This document shows positions 60,722 through 64,000 of a stretch of DNA of 64,000 bases, one piece after another. Where the stretch lies: positions 124,001-188,000 of the forward strand of contig NZ_VDCS01000012.1 in the NCBI RefSeq assembly GCF_006265225.1, in the 5' to 3' direction. The DNA comes from Allotamlana fucoidanivorans (GTDB lineage: Bacteria > Bacteroidota > Bacteroidia > Flavobacteriales > Flavobacteriaceae). Below the pieces are notes generated by a model. That model was not told where the DNA came from. It made no database searches and saw only the letters and a program-made list of their open reading frames with translations. The position numbers and the translations under genes were made by a program. Within the stretch, counting starts at the first letter, position 1, and the number at the start of each line of letters is the position of its first letter.

Positions 60722-61612
60722 GTGTACCATATTAAACATAACAAAAACAGCAATACTTTAGAGATTGAAGAAACCGAAAACAATCTTTACAGTAAAATTT
60801 ATCTTGATTTAGGCGCAAGCCTACAAGAACTTACCCTTGGTAGTCATGCCATTATCCAAGACCTAACACCTTTACATTACGATGACACTTATGCGTCTTC
60901 TATACTATTTCCTTTTGCTAATAGAATAAAAGATGGAAAATATGAGTTTGAAGGCGAAAAGTATCAGTTTAATCCAAATCAAGTTGAAGAACATAATGCA
61001 CTTCATGGTTTGGTTTATAACAAGACGTTTCAAATTATAGAACAAGAAGCCTCTCAGGAAAATGCTAAGATTGTTTTAGAATATATTGAAAGTCAGATAT
61101 CTGTCGGTTTTCCCTTTACATACAAAATTCAGCTTACCTACCTCTTTGCCAAAACAAGTTTAGATTTAAAAGTAGAAGTTTTGAATACAAGTGATAAAAC
61201 ATTCCCGTTTACTCTTGGTTGGCATCCTTACTTTATAAGTGATGACTTATTTAATAGTTCTATATCATTTTCCAGTTCTAAAAGAATTGTTTTAGGCGAT
61301 AGAAATATTACAACGGGCACCGAAGAATTGGTTGATTTTAAAGGGTTAAAGATTGAAAACAAACAATTAGATGATTGTTGGGAACTTGACAATCAAAAGG
61401 CAACATTTAACACACCAAAATATAGGTTAGAATTAAGTGCCACAGGAAATAATAACTTTCTCCAAAGTTATACACCTCCTAGAAAAAACACAATTGCTAT
61501 TGAACCAACCACAGGTGTTTCTGATAGCTTTAATAATAATATAGGACTTCAAACTTTAAACTCAGGTGAATCTTATAGCATTACCTGGGGATTAAAAATA
61601 TACAACAACTAA
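60722..61612 (+). CDS. galM: Aldose 1-epimerase (galactose mutarotase)
   Basis: 296 residues starting with GTG 60722; no ATG lies near the N-terminus, so GTG is accepted with some doubt. FPFANRIKDGKYEFEGEKY, EEHNALHGLVY (catalytic His), FTLGWHPYF and the final EPTTGVSD (catalytic Glu side) match the GalM family. It interconverts alpha- and beta-galactose before the kinase. Closely spaced with galK (14 nt). Confidence 0.88.
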   Translation: MYHIKHNKNSNTLEIEETENNLYSKIYLDLGASLQELTLGSHAIIQDLTPLHYDDTYASSILFPFANRIKDGKYEFEGEKYQFNPNQVEEHNALHGLVYNKTFQIIEQEASQENAKIVLEYIESQISVGFPFTYKIQLTYLFAKTSLDLKVEVLNTSDKTFPFTLGWHPYFISDDLFNSSISFSSSKRIVLGDRNITTGTEELVDFKGLKIENKQLDDCWELDNQKATFNTPKYRLELSATGNNNFLQSYTPPRKNTIAIEPTTGVSDSFNNNIGLQTLNSGESYSITWGLKIYNN

Positions 61613-61626
61613 ACAAACGCAGTAAC

Positions 61627-62775
61627 ATGAGTGCAACACTAATTAAAGATGTCAAATCAAAATTTTTAGACACATTTGGAGAAGAACCTCTTTTAGTTTT
61701 TTCTCCTGGAAGGATTAATATTATTGGAGAGCATACCGATTATAATGATGGTTTTGTATTTCCTGCAGCCGTTGATAAGGGGATTGCGGCGGCCATTCAA
61801 AAGAGTGATACAGGTAGCTGCTGTGCTTATGCTGTAGACAAAGAGAGTAAGGTTGAATTTGAATTAGATAAAATTAAACCACAACATGAAGGAGCTTGGG
61901 TAAACTACGTGTTTGGTGTTGTTGCTGAAATTCAAAATAGAAATAAAGTTATTGGTGACTTTAATATCGTTTTTAAAGGTGATATTCCTGGAGGTGCAGG
62001 CATGTCTTCTTCTGCTGCCCTAGAAAACAGCGTGGTTTTTGGTTTAAATGAATTATTCGAGTTAGGTTTATCTAAACATGAAATGATTTTGATTTCTCAA
62101 AAAGCAGAGCATAATTACGTGGGTGTAAAATGTGGTATTATGGACCAATACGCTAGTATGTTTGGTATAAAAAATAACGCCTTGCATTTAGATTGTAGAA
62201 CGGTGGAGTCTAAACCCTACGAAATTGATTTTAAAGATCATCAATTAATGCTTATCAATACAAATGTTAAACATAGTCTGTCTGATAGTGCTTATAACGA
62301 TAGACGTTCGGCTTGTGAAAGTATTTCAGAGTTGCTTGGAGTTAAGGCCTTACGTGATGCTACCGAAGCCGATTTAGAAACTATAATAGATAAGGTAACT
62401 CCTGCTAACTACCAAAAAGCACTTTATGTTATTCAAGAAAACGCTAGAACTTTAAAAGCAGCGAAAGCAATTGAGGATGGCGATTTAGAAACCTTAGGAA
62501 AATTAATTTATCAATCGCACGATGGCCTGTCTAACCAGTATAAAGTAAGTTGCGACGAGTTAGACTTTTTAGTTGAGCAAGCCAAGAAAAATAAGCACGT
62601 TTTAGGCGCTAGAATGATGGGTGGTGGTTTTGGTGGTTGTACTATTAACTTAGTTGCCAAAAATGAAGCTAAAGCCTTTGCTGAAACAGCTTCAAAAGCC
62701 TATTTGAAGAAATTTGATAAAGAATGCTCGGTGTATTTCATTGAACTTTCTCAAGGTACACACGTAGTAAAATAA
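61627..62775 (+). CDS. galK: Galactokinase
   Basis: 382 residues, full length. SPGRINIIGEHTDYNDGFVFPAAV (galactokinase signature), ATP loop GGAGMSSSAALE, KCGIMDQYAS with catalytic Asp, and GGGFGGC near the C-terminus. Phosphorylates galactose at C1. Between galM and galT in one operon. Confidence 0.96.
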   Translation: MSATLIKDVKSKFLDTFGEEPLLVFSPGRINIIGEHTDYNDGFVFPAAVDKGIAAAIQKSDTGSCCAYAVDKESKVEFELDKIKPQHEGAWVNYVFGVVAEIQNRNKVIGDFNIVFKGDIPGGAGMSSSAALENSVVFGLNELFELGLSKHEMILISQKAEHNYVGVKCGIMDQYASMFGIKNNALHLDCRTVESKPYEIDFKDHQLMLINTNVKHSLSDSAYNDRRSACESISELLGVKALRDATEADLETIIDKVTPANYQKALYVIQENARTLKAAKAIEDGDLETLGKLIYQSHDGLSNQYKVSCDELDFLVEQAKKNKHVLGARMMGGGFGGCTINLVAKNEAKAFAETASKAYLKKFDKECSVYFIELSQGTHVVK

Positions 62776-62794
62776 AAGATAAATTACAGAAATA

Positions 62795-63817
62795 ATGGAA
62801 AATACAGATTTACAAGATTATTCACATAAGCGCTATAATATTCTTACTGGCGAATGGGTGTTAGTTTCACCACATCGGGCCAAACGTCCATGGCAAGGAC
62901 AAAATGAAGCTGTAAATAATGAAAAGCGTCCCACTTATGACGAAACCTGTTATTTGTGTGCTGGAAACACGCGAATTAATGGAGAAGTTAATCCTAAGTA
63001 TGAAGATGTTTTTGTGTTTACAAACGACTTTGCTGCGTTACAAAATGATTCTAAATCTTTTGAAGTGAATGATGGTTTGTTGGTGGCTCAAAGCGAAACT
63101 GGTATATGTAAAGTGATTTGTTTTAGTCCGGATCACTCAAAAAGTTTAGCCGATATGACCCCTGTTGAAATTCAAAAAGTAGTGTTTCAGTGGCAAAAAG
63201 AATATAAAGAATTAGCCAACAATCCTGCCATTAATTATGTTCAAATTTTTGAAAACAAAGGTGCTGTTATGGGATGTAGTAATCCGCATCCACATGGGCA
63301 AATTTGGAGTCAGTCTACTTTACCTAACGAAGTAGATAAAAAGAACATCCAGCAGGTAAATTATTATAGTAAAAATAAAACTAGCTTACTTGGTGATTAC
63401 TTAAGCCAGGAGTTAGAAAAACAAGAACGCATCATTTTTGAGAATGATAATTTTGTAGTGCTTATTCCTTTTTGGGCAGTTTGGCCTTTTGAAACTATGA
63501 TTGTTCCAAAAAAACATCAAACAAATATTTTAGAGATGGATGACGCGCAAGCATTGCAATATGCTGAAGCCATAGCGGTTATTACAAAAGCATATGACAA
63601 GCTTTTTAATACATCTTTTCCGTATTCAAGCGGCATACATCAATCACCTACCGATGGTAATGAAAACAAGCACTGGCATTGGCATATGAGTTTTTATCCA
63701 CCATTACTAAGAAGCGCTACCGTTAAAAAGTTTATGGTGGGGTATGAAATGTTCGGATCCCCACAACGTGATATTACAGCAGAAAGTGCCGTGAAAATGA
63801 TTAAGGCTTTGTTATAA
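62795..63817 (+). CDS. galT: Galactose-1-phosphate uridylyltransferase
   Basis: 340 residues. YNILTGEWVLVSPHRAKRPWQG at the start, CYLCAGNTR (zinc side), active-site SNPHPHGQIW with the nucleophilic His of HPHGQ, and KHWHWHMSFYPP near the end, all typical. It completes the Leloir steps after GalM and GalK; a galE is not in the window. Terminators follow. Confidence 0.96.
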   Translation: MENTDLQDYSHKRYNILTGEWVLVSPHRAKRPWQGQNEAVNNEKRPTYDETCYLCAGNTRINGEVNPKYEDVFVFTNDFAALQNDSKSFEVNDGLLVAQSETGICKVICFSPDHSKSLADMTPVEIQKVVFQWQKEYKELANNPAINYVQIFENKGAVMGCSNPHPHGQIWSQSTLPNEVDKKNIQQVNYYSKNKTSLLGDYLSQELEKQERIIFENDNFVVLIPFWAVWPFETMIVPKKHQTNILEMDDAQALQYAEAIAVITKAYDKLFNTSFPYSSGIHQSPTDGNENKHWHWHMSFYPPLLRSATVKKFMVGYEMFGSPQRDITAESAVKMIKALL

Positions 63818-63857
63818 TTTTTAAGCTTATAATACATGATTAATAGCCACCCAAAAG

Positions 63858-63892
63858 AAGAGTCTAATATAGAAATATTAGACTCTTTTTCT
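63858..63892 (+). terminator. Terminator of the gal operon
   Basis: AAGAGTCTAATAT (63858-63870) pairs with ATATTAGACTCTT (63875-63887) around AGAA, followed by TTTCTTTTG. A very stable 13-bp stem. Confidence 0.85.
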
Positions 63893-63910
63893 TTTGTAAA
63901 AATGACATAA

Positions 63911-63940
63911 AAAAATCCGACTCTTTCGAATCGGATTTTT
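63911..63940. terminator. Bidirectional terminator
   Basis: AAAAATCCGA (63911-63920) pairs with TCGGATTTTT (63931-63940), with A- and T-runs on either side. It probably stops a minus-strand gene beyond the window as well. Confidence 0.75.
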
Positions 63941-63979
63941 TATTAAGCGAATAATATGTTTTACAATAGGCAAAAAGCC

Positions 63980-64000
63980 TTATTTTACTTTGTCAATTAC
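63980..64000 (-). CDS. Possible C-terminal end of a minus-strand gene
   Basis: The minus strand reads six codons (VIDKVK) then TAA, followed by the hairpin pair AGGC/GCCT and the bidirectional terminator. This is the pattern of a gene end, but too short for any identification. Confidence 0.25.
   Translation of the reverse strand, partial: VIDKVK

Noticed and set aside
1-64000. CRISPR array or phage structural genes
   Set aside because: No regularly spaced direct repeats and no capsid, tail, portal or terminase genes were found.

Overview
The window looks like the chromosome of an AT-rich member of the Bacteroidota, most likely a flavobacterium. Evidence: lipoproteins and Tat proteins of flavobacterial type, a SusC-style TonB receptor, promoters with the TAnnTTTG -7 element, almost no Shine-Dalgarno sequences, a YtxJ-type bacilliredoxin and an integrase of the kind common in this phylum. 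No 16S gene is present, so genus is not assigned.

1-20,600 is a nitrate and anaerobic respiration region. A truncated Tat molybdoenzyme (minus strand) is divergent from a 12-heme cytochrome c. Then come napD, napA, an internally duplicated 4-heme napB, a 4-heme lipoprotein cytochrome, a four-cluster Fe-S protein and an NrfD-type membrane subunit: a periplasmic nitrate reductase fed from the quinol pool without NapC or NapGH. An FNR-type regulator with Cys20/23/28/122, a bacterial globin, a one-heme DUF3365 lipoprotein and a three-gene module follow. The module is a NOX/ferric-reductase-like heme-b membrane protein, a separate FAD/NAD(P)H/2Fe-2S reductase and an anchored 5-heme cytochrome. NrtABCD-type transporter genes and an outer-membrane porin close the region. 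About 26 c-type heme sites are encoded. Two kinds of 14-bp dyad link the promoters: TGA-N6-TCA at about -41.5 in front of the molybdoenzyme, nap and porin genes, and TAAGTA-N4-TACTTA just downstream of the -7 box for globin and nrtA, with a variant before the fnr gene.

20,600-49,200 is mostly housekeeping: a YifB/ComM ATPase, DUF2891 protein, tricorn-like peptidase, an Nramp-like transporter lacking its metal ligands next to pxpABC (5-oxoprolinase), deoD, deoC and a deoC paralogue that has lost catalytic residues, clpB, bacilliredoxin, DUF885 protein, RluA-type synthase, fumarylacetoacetase, glyA, two orphan lipoproteins and a membrane-bound AraC/TolB/TPR regulator. A 680-bp gene-free stretch (45,851-46,530) holds a possible pseudoknot.

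49,431-57,630 has the layout of an integrated element. A tyrosine recombinase lies beside tRNA-Arg(TCT), and a 15-bp copy of the tRNA 3' end in the same orientation marks the far border. Cargo is an AraC-type membrane regulator, a CPBP protease, a TonB-dependent receptor and a GIN-domain lipoprotein, with an IS3-family copy next to the left border.

57,800-63,900 is a galactose locus: an SSS symporter divergent from a GntR regulator, then galM, galK and galT, closed by two strong terminators.
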